The notes: a model not told the origin generated them from the letters alone. DNA of 64,000 nt from DASVCS01 sp036381495 (GCA_036381495.1 DASVCS010000048.1:11940-75939); one strand, 5' to 3'; counted from the first letter of the stretch, positions 49,589-58,273 are shown. Program-made: numbers and translations.

Positions 49589-50852
49589 TCGCCACGCCCT
49601 CCCTCGAAACCGCCGGAGCGACCGCCGTCTCTCCTGCCGGGTCCGGGCTGTCCGACAGCAGGTGCCCGAGCTTCTCCCGTTTGGTCGCAAGATAGCGGCG
49701 GTTGAAGTCCGTCGGCACCACCTGGATCGGCTCGCGGCCCGTGATCTTGAGGCCGTACCCCTCGAGCCCCACCACCTTGCGCGGGTTGTTCGTCAGCAGC
49801 CGGATCGAGCTCAGGCCCAGATCGAGGAGGATCTGCGCACCGATCCCGAAATCACGAAGGTCCGGCTTGAAGCCGAGCGTCTCGTTCGCCTCGACCGTGT
49901 CCTGCCCCTCGTCCTGGAGCGCGTACGCCCGGATCTTGTTGGCCAGGCCGATGCCTCGACCCTCCTGGCGCAGGTACACCACCGCGCCCTCACCCGCATC
50001 CTCGATCCGGCGCAACGCCGCGTGGAGTTGCTCGCCACAGTCGCACCGCAACGAGTGGAAGACATCGCCGGTCAGGCATTCCGAGTGCATCCGCACCAGC
50101 ACGTTCTTCTTCCCCGCGACCTCGCCCTTGACCAACGCCACGTGTTCCCGGCGGTCGACCTGGTTCTCGAACGCGATGATACGGAACCGGCCGAACGGCG
50201 TCGGAAGGTCGGCCTCGGCCACGCGCCGCACCAGCCGCTCGTGCCGCAGGCGGTAGGCCACGATCTGCGCGACCGTGATGAACCGCAGCCCATGGCGTCG
50301 CGCGAACTCTTCGAGCTGCGGCCGCCGCGCCATGGTGCCGTCCGGGTTCATGATCTCGCAGATCACGCCCACCGGCGGCAGTCCCGCGAGACGCGCGAGG
50401 TCCACCGAAGCCTCGGTCTGGCCGACCCGCCGCAGCACGCCACCCGGCACGGCACGTAGCGGGTGCGTGTGCCCCGGACGCCGGAGGTCGTTCGGCCGCG
50501 TCGCCGGATCGGCCAGGAGCTGGATCGTCCGCGCCCGATCGCTCGCGCTCACGCCCGTGGTCACGCCGAACCGCGGATGCGCATCCACGGAGACCGTGAA
50601 CGCCGTCCCCAACCCCTCCTGGTTGTGCTCCGTCATGAGCGGCAGGTCCAGTGCGTCCGCCCGCTCGGGGGTCAAGGCGGTGCAGATCAGCCCACGGCCG
50701 TGCACCAGCATGAAGTTCACCAGCTCGGGCGTGATCTTCGCCGCCGCGCCGACCAGGTCGCCCTCGTTCTCCCGGTCCTCATCATCCGCGACAATGACCA
50801 GCTTGCCATCGGCGATGTCGCGGATGGCATCCTCCACTCGATCGAACGCCAT
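49581..50852 (-). CDS. ribBA: RibBA: DHBP synthase/GTP cyclohydrolase II fusion, with altered DHBP metal site
   Basis: A 423-residue bifunctional riboflavin enzyme. The N-terminal domain (residues ~1-200) has VIVADDEDRENEGDLVGAAA and LRRPGHTHPLRAVPGG. Where the family has G-H-T-E-A with a metal-ligand His (His153 in E. coli RibB), this protein reads VGQTEASVDLARLAG, Gln for His (codon CAG). The C-terminal GTP cyclohydrolase II is complete: RMHSECLTGDVFHSLRCDCG with the zinc cysteines, and VVYLRQEGRGIGLANKIRAY. The first reaction may be impaired. ATG 50852 follows CCAGGAGAGGACG. Order of transcription: ribE, ribBA, ribH, nusB. Confidence 0.92.
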   Translation of the reverse strand: MAFDRVEDAIRDIADGKLVIVADDEDRENEGDLVGAAAKITPELVNFMLVHGRGLICTALTPERADALDLPLMTEHNQEGLGTAFTVSVDAHPRFGVTTGVSASDRARTIQLLADPATRPNDLRRPGHTHPLRAVPGGVLRRVGQTEASVDLARLAGLPPVGVICEIMNPDGTMARRPQLEEFARRHGLRFITVAQIVAYRLRHERLVRRVAEADLPTPFGRFRIIAFENQVDRREHVALVKGEVAGKKNVLVRMHSECLTGDVFHSLRCDCGEQLHAALRRIEDAGEGAVVYLRQEGRGIGLANKIRAYALQDEGQDTVEANETLGFKPDLRDFGIGAQILLDLGLSSIRLLTNNPRKVVGLEGYGLKITGREPIQVVPTDFNRRYLATKREKLGHLLSDSPDPAGETAVAPAVSREGVASE

Positions 50853-50890
50853 CGTCCTCTCCTGGAAAATCGCGACGCCGCGCGCCGCGC

Positions 50891-51502
50891 CTACGACGTC
50901 CCGTCCGGGCGGGTGCGCCTGAGGTAGTCGACCACGAACCGGCCGAGCATGTCGCCCTCGAGGTTCACCCGGTCACCGGCGCCGAGCCGGGACAACGTCG
51001 TGTGCTCCCACGTATACGGGATCAGCGCGACTTGCGCCACATCCGCGGCGGGGCGCGCATTGACGGTGAGGCTCACGCCGTCGATCGCGATCGAGCCGTG
51101 GAGCACGGTGACCTCGGCCACCTCGGGCGGGAGCCGCACGTCGAGCAGATGGTGCTCACCCGCGCGCGCGACCGCCAGGACCTCACCGACACCATCCACG
51201 TGGCCCTGCACCAGGTGGCCGCCCACCCGCGCGCCGAACGCCAGCGCGCGTTCCAGGTTGACCTCCCGGCCCGGCCGGTATCCGCCCAACGTGGTGCGCG
51301 AGAGCGTCGTCCCGATGGCCACCACCGTGAACCCCGCCCCGCTCCGCTCGACCACGGTCTGACACACGCCATCCACGGCGATCGAGTCGCCGAGTTCGAG
51401 GCCCTCCAGCACCCGCCGGGCGTCGACCGTGATGCGCCGCCCGCCGTCCAGTTCCTCGACGGCGCCGATGCGCCCGACCTCCTCGACGATTCCCGTGAAC
51501 AT
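50891..51502 (-). CDS. ribE: Riboflavin synthase, alpha subunit
   Basis: A 203-residue protein of two similar beta-barrel repeats. The first starts MFTGIVEEVGRIGAVEELDG and has DGVCQTVVERSGAGFTVVAI; the second has GHLVQGHVDGVGEVLAVARA and SIAIDGVSLTVNARPAADVA. It dismutates two lumazine molecules into riboflavin. The name ribC is used for the same enzyme in some species. The gap upstream (51503-51710) holds a repeat element, not a recognisable FMN riboswitch. Confidence 0.93.
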   Translation of the reverse strand: MFTGIVEEVGRIGAVEELDGGRRITVDARRVLEGLELGDSIAVDGVCQTVVERSGAGFTVVAIGTTLSRTTLGGYRPGREVNLERALAFGARVGGHLVQGHVDGVGEVLAVARAGEHHLLDVRLPPEVAEVTVLHGSIAIDGVSLTVNARPAADVAQVALIPYTWEHTTLSRLGAGDRVNLEGDMLGRFVVDYLRRTRPDGTS

Positions 51503-51618
51503 GCCCGTGTCTTACCGTGCGCGTGCGGGTACGCGGCCCGAATCCCGCTCCCGTTTCCCGACCGCCCCCGCCCGTTGCCGTAAACATGGAAACGCAGGCT
51601 TCCTTCAGGCGCCCCGCT

Positions 51619-51678
51619 CCCGTAAACGTAAACGTTCCCGCTCCCGCTCCCGTTCCCGGCCGTTCCCGGCCATGTCCC
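51619..51678 (+). repeat. Dispersed GTAAAC/CCCGCT hexamer element, copy A
   Basis: Sequence order: CCCGTAAACGTAAACG, TTCCCGCTCCCGCTCCCG, TTCCCGGCCG, TTCCCGGCCATG. A copy missing one six-base unit lies at 54013-54066. Both are flanked by GTGCGCGTGCG runs and by CACTCCCC, and both lie between minus-strand genes. Confidence 0.8.
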
Positions 51679-51710
51679 CTCCCCGGCACTCCCCGGCGCC
51701 GCCCCCAGCC

Positions 51711-52820
51711 TCAACTCCCGCGCGCCCGATCCAGCACCACCAGCGCATCATTGCCGAACGCTTCGAGCCGCCGGAGCCGCCACCCGGCGGCGGCGCCGCG
51801 GGCGAGGTCGCCGCCGAAGGCGGAGACGCCGGTTGGCCCGAAGATCCGCGGAGCGATGAACAGGAACATCCGCTCGACGCGGTCGGCCGCGAGCAGTGCG
51901 GTGCCGAGTCGGCCTCCGCCTTCGCAAAAGACCGCGTGTACGCCCTCGTCCCGGAGCGCCGCGAGCATTGCATCCAGCGCGACGCCGCTCTCCGCGCGCG
52001 GCACGGGCAGCACCCGGGCGCCCGCGCGTTCGAGCGCCGCGCGGCGCGCGGCGGGCGCATCGGCAGCGCAGACCACGGCGACCGGCGCGTCGCCGATCGT
52101 GCGCATGAGCCGCGAATCCAGCGGCAGGCGCGCGGCCGTGTCGACCACGATGCGCCGCGGCGGGATGCGCGGCGTGACCCCGCCCCGCACGGTCAACAGC
52201 GGGTCATCCGCCAATACGGTGCCGATCCCCACCAGGATCGCGTCGAAGCCCGCGCGCAGCCGGTGCGCCTCCGCCCGCGCCTCGGCGCCTGTGACCGCGG
52301 TCGGCCGGCCGGGCGCGGCCGCGAGCTTGCCGTCCAGCGAGAGCGCGTACTTGAGCGCGACGAACGGCGTCCCCGCCTCATACCCGTGGAAGAAGGCGGC
52401 GTTCTGCGCCCGGGCCGCCTCCCGCTCGACGCCCTCGACCACCTCGATCCCCTCCGCCCGCAGCCGCTCGGCGCCTCCTCCGGCCACCGGACTCGGGTCC
52501 CGCACCGCCATCACGACCCGCGCCACACCCGCCGCACGGATCGCGTCCGTGCACGGCGGCGTCTTCCCGTAGTGCGCGCAGGGCTCGAGCGTCACGTACA
52601 GCGTCGCGCCGCGCGCACGCTCGCCGGCCGCTTTCAACGCAACCACCTCGGCGTGCGGGCCGCCGTACTCGCCGTGCGCCCCCTCCCCGACCACCTCGCC
52701 GTCCCGGACGACCACCGCGCCGACCAGCGGATTGGGATGGACACGCCCCCACCCGCGTGCCGCCAGCGCGAGAGCGCGCCGCATGTATTCCCGATCGCCG
52801 GGGGTCACCGCCTGCTGCAT
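51711..52820 (-). CDS. ribD: RibD: pyrimidine deaminase/reductase of riboflavin synthesis
   Basis: A 369-residue bifunctional enzyme. The deaminase half has the zinc site GGPHAEVVALKAAGE and TLEPCAHYGKTPPCTDAIRA. The reductase half has FVALKYALSLDGKLAAAPGR, AILVGIGTVLADDPLLTVRG, and CEGGGRLGTALLAADRVERM. ATG 52820 is preferred; an in-frame GTG at 52841 is possible. It is separated from ribE by a 208-base gap with repeat elements, so the two may be transcribed separately. Confidence 0.94.
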   Translation of the reverse strand: MQQAVTPGDREYMRRALALAARGWGRVHPNPLVGAVVVRDGEVVGEGAHGEYGGPHAEVVALKAAGERARGATLYVTLEPCAHYGKTPPCTDAIRAAGVARVVMAVRDPSPVAGGGAERLRAEGIEVVEGVEREAARAQNAAFFHGYEAGTPFVALKYALSLDGKLAAAPGRPTAVTGAEARAEAHRLRAGFDAILVGIGTVLADDPLLTVRGGVTPRIPPRRIVVDTAARLPLDSRLMRTIGDAPVAVVCAADAPAARRAALERAGARVLPVPRAESGVALDAMLAALRDEGVHAVFCEGGGRLGTALLAADRVERMFLFIAPRIFGPTGVSAFGGDLARGAAAGWRLRRLEAFGNDALVVLDRARGS

Positions 52821-52891
52821 GAATCGATGTGCCCTCACCGCTCCGGCCGCCGGACGACGCGCGTCCCACGGTGCGCCGGCACCGGAAGCGC

Positions 52892-53893
52892 TCAGATCGA
52901 CAGCCGAAGAGCGAAGCTGCCGAAGAACGTACCGCCCGTGTCGAAATCCCGGTTCCCGGGCAACGTGCCGGGGACCAGGTCCGCGCCCGACTGCCACCCC
53001 AGCTCGCCCACGACGTGCAGGACCAACAGCGTCCACGACACATTGAGGAACGCCGACGTCCGGTCGTTCTCGAAGTCGTCGAGCCCCAACCGGAACTCGG
53101 TGGGGCCGGTGGGATCCGGGTTCGCGACGGCGAGCCGGACGTCGCTCGACAGATGGTCGTACCCCAGGCCCGCGGTCACGCCGAGGAGGAAGAGCCGCTT
53201 GCCGACCGCGGCGCGCAGACTCCAGATCGACTCGCCATCGAGCGAGAAGAAGGCATCGCGCCGCAGGAGGAGCGGGTCGCCGAACTCCACATCGCCGAGC
53301 CGGCGATACATCGCCGAGAGCGAGATGCCGGGCAGCGTGAACGACTCGCGCAGCACGCCCAGGCGGGCGCCGAGCGCCCAGGAGAACGGCGTCTCATCTT
53401 GGAAGCCGTCGCCGCCCGGGAGCGGCACGATGCCGATACTCGCCAGCGCATCCACCGAGAGGACGCCGCCGACCGTCGCGGCGGGCGAGAACCCGCGGAA
53501 GACGCCGATGGCGGCATCCACGTTCAGCGAGGGAAGGAACACGCCGATGTCCCCGCGCCCAGCCACGTCCCGGATCTCGGGGATGTCGGTCCAGACGCCC
53601 GTGACGCGCCCGGCTACCGTGAAGCGCGGGATGTCCGGCAGCCGCATCCCCAGCGTGCTCGCCGTCCCCGGCACCGGGTTGCCGCCCGACGCCGCCAGTC
53701 CGAGCGGCGGCTGGATGACTTCGACCGCCTGCGCGACCAGATTGCAGAAACGCGCCGCCGCGCCGCCCTGGGTTTCGAGCGCGCACCGCCGGACCAGTGC
53801 CGCCTCCTGCGCATCCAGCCGCGCCGGGCTGCCCACCACCGCGAGCGCGACCAGCGCCAGTCCCGCGCCCGCCGCCCGAACCGATCCCCGCAT
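52892..53893 (-). CDS. Predicted outer-membrane beta-barrel protein
   Basis: A 333-residue protein with a signal peptide (AGAGLALVALAVVGSPARLD then AQ). The mature chain has many short amphipathic strands with Gly turns, e.g. RFTVAGRVTGVWTDIPEIRD, GDIGVFLPSLNVDAAIGVFR, ISLSAMYRRLGDVEFGDPLL and FLLGVTAGLGYDHLSSDVRL. It ends in ...FGSFALRLSI, a strand ending in a hydrophobic residue. This is the look of outer-membrane porin-like or transporter-type barrels of Gemmatimonadota; no precise family is recognised. ATG 53893 follows CAGGAGGATTG. A short cysteine pair (CALE...ARFCN) lies near the mature N-terminus. Confidence 0.65.
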   Translation of the reverse strand: MRGSVRAAGAGLALVALAVVGSPARLDAQEAALVRRCALETQGGAAARFCNLVAQAVEVIQPPLGLAASGGNPVPGTASTLGMRLPDIPRFTVAGRVTGVWTDIPEIRDVAGRGDIGVFLPSLNVDAAIGVFRGFSPAATVGGVLSVDALASIGIVPLPGGDGFQDETPFSWALGARLGVLRESFTLPGISLSAMYRRLGDVEFGDPLLLRRDAFFSLDGESIWSLRAAVGKRLFLLGVTAGLGYDHLSSDVRLAVANPDPTGPTEFRLGLDDFENDRTSAFLNVSWTLLVLHVVGELGWQSGADLVPGTLPGNRDFDTGGTFFGSFALRLSI

Positions 53894-54012
53894 CAATCCT
53901 CCTGTTCCAGTACGCGCGTGGGCTCCGCCGGCCCCTGCCCTCCCGCTCCGCGATCCCGTGCGCGTGCGCGAGCGGGTGCGCGTGCGCGTCCCCCTTACCC
54001 GGCCGCCCCCAT

Positions 54013-54066
54013 CCCGTAAACGTAAACGGTCCCGCTCCCGCTCCCGGCCGTTCCTGGCCATGCCCC
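54013..54066 (+). repeat. Dispersed GTAAAC/CCCGCT hexamer element, copy B
   Basis: Same order as copy A at 51619-51678: CCCGTAAACGTAAACG, GTCCCGCTCCCGCTCCCG, GCCGTTCCTGGCCATG. It is shorter by exactly one six-base unit, as expected if the hexamers slip during replication. Confidence 0.8.
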
Positions 54067-54141
54067 GGCCGTCCTCTCTTCCACCGCTCCCCTTCCAGGG
54101 CCGTCCCCCCATCCACCACACCCCCTCCCCGGGCACTCCCC

Positions 54142-54201
54142 AGCCCCAGCCCTAGCCCTAGCCCTAGCCCTAGCCCTAGCCCGGGCGCCCGAAGGGCGCC
54201 C
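54142..54201 (-). repeat. Hairpin plus GGGCTA hexamers directly after purM
   Basis: Minus strand, two bases after the purM stop: GGGCGCCC, TTC, GGGCGCCC (54183-54201), then GGGCTA five times and GGGCTG twice. It is the same composite as at 12064-12110, with more units. It may end or protect the purM transcript. Confidence 0.82.
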
Positions 54202-54203
54202 CC

Positions 54204-55319
54204 CTACAGCATCACCACCCGCCGCTCACCCGTCTGGACGGTACCGGCGACCCAGGCATCCACGCCGGCGCCCCGCAGGTCCTCGATGATGCCGGGCGCC
54301 GCATCGGCGCCCGCGACCAGGATCATGCCGACGCCCATGTTGAACGTGCGGTACATCTCGTCTTCGGCGATGTCGCCGAGCCGCATGACCGCGTAGAACT
54401 CGGGCGGCATCTGCCACGTCGAGCGCTGGACGCGCGCTTCGAGCCCCTCGGGGATCACGCGTGCCAGGTTCTCGGGGATCCCGCCGCCGGTGATGTGCGC
54501 GAGCGCGTGGATCCGGTCCTGTTCGAGCAGCGGGAGCACGGGTGCGGCGTAGCTGCGGTGGACGCGCAGCAGCACCTCCCCGACCGGCACGCCCAGGTCC
54601 GGGAATTCATCGTCGACGTCCAGGCCGAGGCGGTCGAAGAGGACGCGGCGGAGCAGCGAATAGCCGTTGGTGTGGAACCCGTCGGAGGCCAGGCCGATGA
54701 GCGCATCACCGGCGCGGACGCGGTGCGCCCCCGGCCGCCGCGCGTCTTCGACGACGCCCACGATGAAACCCGCCAGGTCGTACTCGCCCGGCGCGTAGAA
54801 GTCCGGCATCTCGGCCGTCTCGCCGCCGAGCAGCGCACAGCCGTTTTCCCGACACCCCGCCGCCACGCCGGCCACGAGCTGTTCGACCACGCCCGCCTCG
54901 AGGCGGCCCATGCCGATGTAGTCGAGGAAGAAGAGCGGCCGCGCGCCCTCGACCAGGATGTCGTCCACACAGTGATGGACCAGATCCTGGCCGACCGTGT
55001 CGTGTCGGCCCGCCCGCATGGCGACCTTCAGCTTGGTCCCCACGCCATCCGCGCTCGAGACCAGCACCGGATCCTCATAGCCGGCCGGCACGCGGAACAG
55101 CCCGCCGAACGCGCCGGGCTCCGAGAGCACGCCCGGCACGGCCGTCGAGCGGACCAGCTCGCCGATGCGGGTTTTCGCGCGGGCCGCCGCCTCGCGGTCG
55201 ACGCCGGCATCGCGATAGCTCAGCCCCGGCGGCTCGCTCCGCCCCGCGCCACCGCGCGTGCGCGCCTCATCCGCGTCGGACCCGCCGGCCGAGACGGCGG
55301 CCTCCACCCGCTCAGCCAT
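54204..55319 (-). CDS. purM: Phosphoribosylformylglycinamidine cyclo-ligase
   Basis: A 371-residue AIR synthetase of purine synthesis. LSYRDAGVDREAAARAKTRI is the family N-terminus after a ~30-residue Ala/Gly extension. LVSSADGVGTKLKVAMRAGR, CALLGGETAEMPDFYAPGEY, LIGLASDGFHTNGYSLLRRV and HITGGGIPENLARVIPEGLE are ATP and substrate motifs. ATG 55319 lies 8 bases inside the sugar-kinase gene. Transcription order is fmdB, argS, pfkB-family kinase, purM. Confidence 0.95.
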   Translation of the reverse strand: MAERVEAAVSAGGSDADEARTRGGAGRSEPPGLSYRDAGVDREAAARAKTRIGELVRSTAVPGVLSEPGAFGGLFRVPAGYEDPVLVSSADGVGTKLKVAMRAGRHDTVGQDLVHHCVDDILVEGARPLFFLDYIGMGRLEAGVVEQLVAGVAAGCRENGCALLGGETAEMPDFYAPGEYDLAGFIVGVVEDARRPGAHRVRAGDALIGLASDGFHTNGYSLLRRVLFDRLGLDVDDEFPDLGVPVGEVLLRVHRSYAAPVLPLLEQDRIHALAHITGGGIPENLARVIPEGLEARVQRSTWQMPPEFYAVMRLGDIAEDEMYRTFNMGVGMILVAGADAAPGIIEDLRGAGVDAWVAGTVQTGERRVVML

Positions 55320-56241
55320 TCGCCCCCGCCGGCAACGGCTGCTCGAATGCGGTCAGCTCGTGGAACGCGCGCACGCGCCGCTGCACCTCCGCCGGCGTGA
55401 GGTCCACCAGCCGCTCGACACTGAACCGCTCGACCGCGAAGGAGCCCATGGCGGCGCCGCAGACCACGGCGCGCCGCAACTCCTCCGGCTCCGTCGACGC
55501 GGCCCGCGCCAGGTGTCCCATGAAGCCGCCCGCGAACGAGTCGCCGGCGCCCGTCGGGTCGAAGACCTCTTCGAGCGGGTAGCCCGGCACGAAGAAGACC
55601 GTCTCCGGCGTGACCAGCATGGCGCCGTGCTCTCCTTTCTTCACCACCACGATCCGCGGTCCCCGCGCCTGCACCCACCGTGCCGCGCGGAGCAGGTTCG
55701 GATCACCGGTCAGACGGCGTACCTCGCCGTCGTTGATCAGCAGCGCGTCCACGCGTCCGAGCAACTCGAGCAGCGCCTCACGCTTGCCGTCGATCCAGAA
55801 GTCCATGGTGTCGCACGCGACGAACCGCGGCGCCGCGATCTGACCCAGCACGTCGAGCTGGAGCTCCGGATCGATGTTCGCCAGGAACACCCACTCGGCG
55901 CCGCGGAACGACTCGGGGATCTCCGGCCGGAACTCGGCGAAGACGCCGAGGCGCGTCTCGCGCGTGTGCGCCGCGTTCAGGTCGTCGCCGTAGAAGCCCG
56001 ACCAGCGGAAGCTCTCACCCTCCTTCTGGACGAGTCCGGAGAGGTCCACGCCACGTTCGGTGAGGAACGACAGCGCATCGAGCGGATAGTCGCGTCCCAC
56101 CACGCCCACGAGCTGGACCGGATGAAAGAGCGACGCGGAGGCCCCGAAGTAAGTGGCGGAGCCGCCGACCGCGCCGACGGTCCGGCCGAACGGCGTCTCC
56201 ACCGTGTCCAGAGCGACGCTGCCGACCACGAGCAGACTCAT
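55312..56241 (-). CDS. PfkB family sugar/nucleoside kinase
   Basis: A 309-residue ribokinase-like enzyme. It starts LLVVGSVALDTVETPFGRTV with the Gly-Gly at GAVGGSATYFGASASLF, and ends with the ATP/catalytic motif DPTGAGDSFAGGFMGHLARA whose Asp is the base. Middle strands include DTMDFWIDGKREALLELLGR and LLINDGEVRRLTGDP. Closest look is to the adenosine/ribokinase-like group often found beside purM, but the substrate is not certain. ATG 56241 overlaps the argS stop (ATGA). Confidence 0.9.
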   Translation of the reverse strand: MSLLVVGSVALDTVETPFGRTVGAVGGSATYFGASASLFHPVQLVGVVGRDYPLDALSFLTERGVDLSGLVQKEGESFRWSGFYGDDLNAAHTRETRLGVFAEFRPEIPESFRGAEWVFLANIDPELQLDVLGQIAAPRFVACDTMDFWIDGKREALLELLGRVDALLINDGEVRRLTGDPNLLRAARWVQARGPRIVVVKKGEHGAMLVTPETVFFVPGYPLEEVFDPTGAGDSFAGGFMGHLARAASTEPEELRRAVVCGAAMGSFAVERFSVERLVDLTPAEVQRRVRAFHELTAFEQPLPAGANG

Positions 56242-57920
56242 TCGACCTCCTCCCGATGCATGCGCTCCGGCGCAGTCAGCCCGAGCAGCTCGAGCCCGTT
56301 GCGCAACACGATGTGGACGGCCCGTGCGAGCACCAGCCGGGCGCGCCGCAGCTCCGGGTCCTCCACGAGCACCGCCCGCTCGGGGTTCCGGCTCGGGTTC
56401 CCCGAGTGGTACCACGAGTTCACGGCCCCGGCCGTGGTCTCCAGGTATTCGCAGACCATCTGCGGCGAGCGAGCCTCGGCGGCGCGCTCGACGATCTCGG
56501 GGAAACGCCCGAGCTGCTTGATCAACGCCTGTTCGTCCTCGGTCGCCAGACGCGAGAGCACGGCGCGCTCCGCCGTGACTTCCTGCGGCTCGATGCCGGC
56601 CCGGCGGAAGATGCTCATCATCCGGGCGTGCGCGTACTGCACCTTGTAGACCGGATTCTTCTCCGACTGGTCCAGCGCGAGGTCCAGGTCGAAGGTCATC
56701 TGCGCATCGCCGCGGCGCATGAGGAAGAAGTAGCGCGCCACATCCACGCCCGTCTCCTCGAACAGCTCGCGCAGCCGCACGAAGTCGCCGGCGCGCTTGC
56801 TGAGCCGCACCTCCTTGCCCCCACGGACCATGCGCACGAGCTGCACAATCTCGACTTCCAGGAAGTCCGGCAGGCCGAGCGCCGCGAGCGCCGCCTGCAT
56901 GCGCGGCGCGTAGCCGTGGTGGTCCGCGCCCCACACGTCGATCACGTGTTCGAAGCCGCGCCGCGCCTTTTCCCGGTGATACGCGATGTCCGGCGTGAAA
57001 TAGGTGTAGGAACCGTCGCTCTTCACCAGCACGCGGTCCTTGTCGTCGCCGAACGTGCTGGTCCGCAGCCAGACGGCGCCCGCCTCCTCGTAGATGAGGC
57101 CGCGCTCGCGCAGCTCGCGCAGCGTCTCCTCGATCGCGCCCTCGCGGTAGAGCCGGCTCTCCGGGTAGTACTCGTCGAAGTGGACCCCGAACTCGCGCAG
57201 GTCCCGGTCCTGCTCCGCGCGCAAGCGCTCGACGCCCCAGTCGCGCAGCCACGCCCGGCGCTCGGCCGCTTCCATCGCACGCAACGCATCGCCCGCCTCG
57301 CGCTCCGCTTCGCGCGCCAGGTCGATGAGGTACGTCCCGTGATAGCCGCCCTCCGGGATCCCCGCCGGCTCGCCCTGGATCTCGAGCCAGCGCGCCTCGA
57401 GCGATGCCGCCAGCTTCTCGATCTGGACGCCCGCGTCGTTCACGTAGAACTCACGCGAGACCTCGTGCCCCGTCCACTCGAGCAGACTCGCGATCGCATC
57501 GCCCAGCGCCGCGCCCCGGCCGTGCGCCACGTGCAACGGCCCGGTCGGATTCGCCGAGACGAACTCGACCTGCACCCGCCGCCCCTCGCCCGATGCGCTC
57601 CGGCCGTACGCCCGGTCCGCCTCGAGGATCGCCGCCAGGCGCGCGTGCAACAGCGCCCGCGCGAAACGGAAGTTGATGAACCCAGGGCCCGCGACCTCGG
57701 CCGAGGCGAGGCCGGCGCCCTCGAGATCGAGATGGGCGACGATGGCTTCCGCCATCTCTCGCGGCGGACGGCCCAGGCGGCCGGCCAGCGCCAGCGCCAC
57801 GTTCGTCGCCAGATCCCCGTGCTCCGGGTTGCGCGGACGCTCGAGCCGCACGGCGACCGACTCGCCGGCCAGCTCCGCCGTGATCCGCTCGAGTTGGGTC
57901 TGAAGCGCTTCGGCGGGCAT
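56238..57920 (-). CDS. argS: Arginyl-tRNA synthetase
   Basis: A 560-residue class I synthetase. The N-terminal Add-1 domain is followed by the HIGH-type motif VSANPTGPLHVAHGRGAALG. The family body includes SREFYVNDAGVQIEKLAASL and DVWGADHHGYAPRMQAALAA. Where other synthetases have KMSKS, ArgS proteins are relaxed; here GGKEVRLSKRAGDFVRLREL fits. The DALR anticodon-binding domain ends the protein. ATG 57920 overlaps the fmdB stop by one base. Confidence 0.97.
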   Translation of the reverse strand: MPAEALQTQLERITAELAGESVAVRLERPRNPEHGDLATNVALALAGRLGRPPREMAEAIVAHLDLEGAGLASAEVAGPGFINFRFARALLHARLAAILEADRAYGRSASGEGRRVQVEFVSANPTGPLHVAHGRGAALGDAIASLLEWTGHEVSREFYVNDAGVQIEKLAASLEARWLEIQGEPAGIPEGGYHGTYLIDLAREAEREAGDALRAMEAAERRAWLRDWGVERLRAEQDRDLREFGVHFDEYYPESRLYREGAIEETLRELRERGLIYEEAGAVWLRTSTFGDDKDRVLVKSDGSYTYFTPDIAYHREKARRGFEHVIDVWGADHHGYAPRMQAALAALGLPDFLEVEIVQLVRMVRGGKEVRLSKRAGDFVRLRELFEETGVDVARYFFLMRRGDAQMTFDLDLALDQSEKNPVYKVQYAHARMMSIFRRAGIEPQEVTAERAVLSRLATEDEQALIKQLGRFPEIVERAAEARSPQMVCEYLETTAGAVNSWYHSGNPSRNPERAVLVEDPELRRARLVLARAVHIVLRNGLELLGLTAPERMHREEVE

Positions 57921-58273
57921 CAGTCGCTCGAAGAAGCGGCCGGGCCGCCCGACTTCCCCGACGCCTTCTTGCCGGAGGCGGCCGGCTTCGCTTCCGGTTT
58001 TGCGCCGGACGCGGACTTCGAACCGCCTTCGGACTTCGAGCCGCCGGCATCCGAACTCGCGCTCTTCTCCTTCTCCGCGGCCTTCTTGTACCCCTCGCTG
58101 CGGTAATCCGTGATGTAGAACCCCTCCCCCTTGAAGAGGAGGCCGGCACCCGCGGAGATCAGCCGCTCCGCCTCCGCGCCGCACTCGGGACAGACCGCGA
58201 CCGGCGGGTCGCTCATCCGCTGGAATTTCTCGAACTCGTGCCCCTTCGGGCAGCGGTACTCGTATGTGGGCAT
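57920..58273 (-). CDS. FmdB-type zinc-ribbon protein with low-complexity tail
   Basis: A 117-residue protein. The N-terminal 45 residues are an FmdB/CxxC-CxxC zinc ribbon: MPTYEYRCPKGHEFEKFQRM and VCPECGAEAERLISAGAG (the first pair is CPKGH, lacking its second Cys; the second is CPEC). FKGEGFYITDYRSEGYKKAA follows, as in the family. The last ~50 residues are Ser/Gly/Lys/Ala repeats with no fold. The function is unknown; such genes often precede aminoacyl-tRNA synthetase genes. ATG 58273 has a weak ribosome site. Confidence 0.88.
   Translation of the reverse strand: MPTYEYRCPKGHEFEKFQRMSDPPVAVCPECGAEAERLISAGAGLLFKGEGFYITDYRSEGYKKAAEKEKSASSDAGGSKSEGGSKSASGAKPEAKPAASGKKASGKSGGPAASSSD

Larger units (their letters stand above)
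53894..54203. other. Gene-free gap filled with short repeats
   Basis: The gap contains GTGCGC-rich runs (53957-53989), the GTAAAC/CCCGCT element (54013-54066) and the hexamer-hairpin composite (54142-54201) just after purM. It holds no gene. Confidence 0.7.

Noticed and set aside
51503..51710. FMN riboswitch between ribD and ribE
   Set aside because: None of the conserved FMN-aptamer segments was found; the gap consists of hexamer repeats.
51429..54155. 908-codon plus-strand open frame across ribD and the outer-membrane gene
   Set aside because: It crosses two real genes and two repeat gaps, is Arg/Pro/Ser-rich and has no recognisable domain.
54142..54201. GGGCTA hexamers as a telomere-like or linear-replicon end
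   Set aside because: The runs are short, internal, and tied to a hairpin after stop codons; flanking genes continue on both sides.
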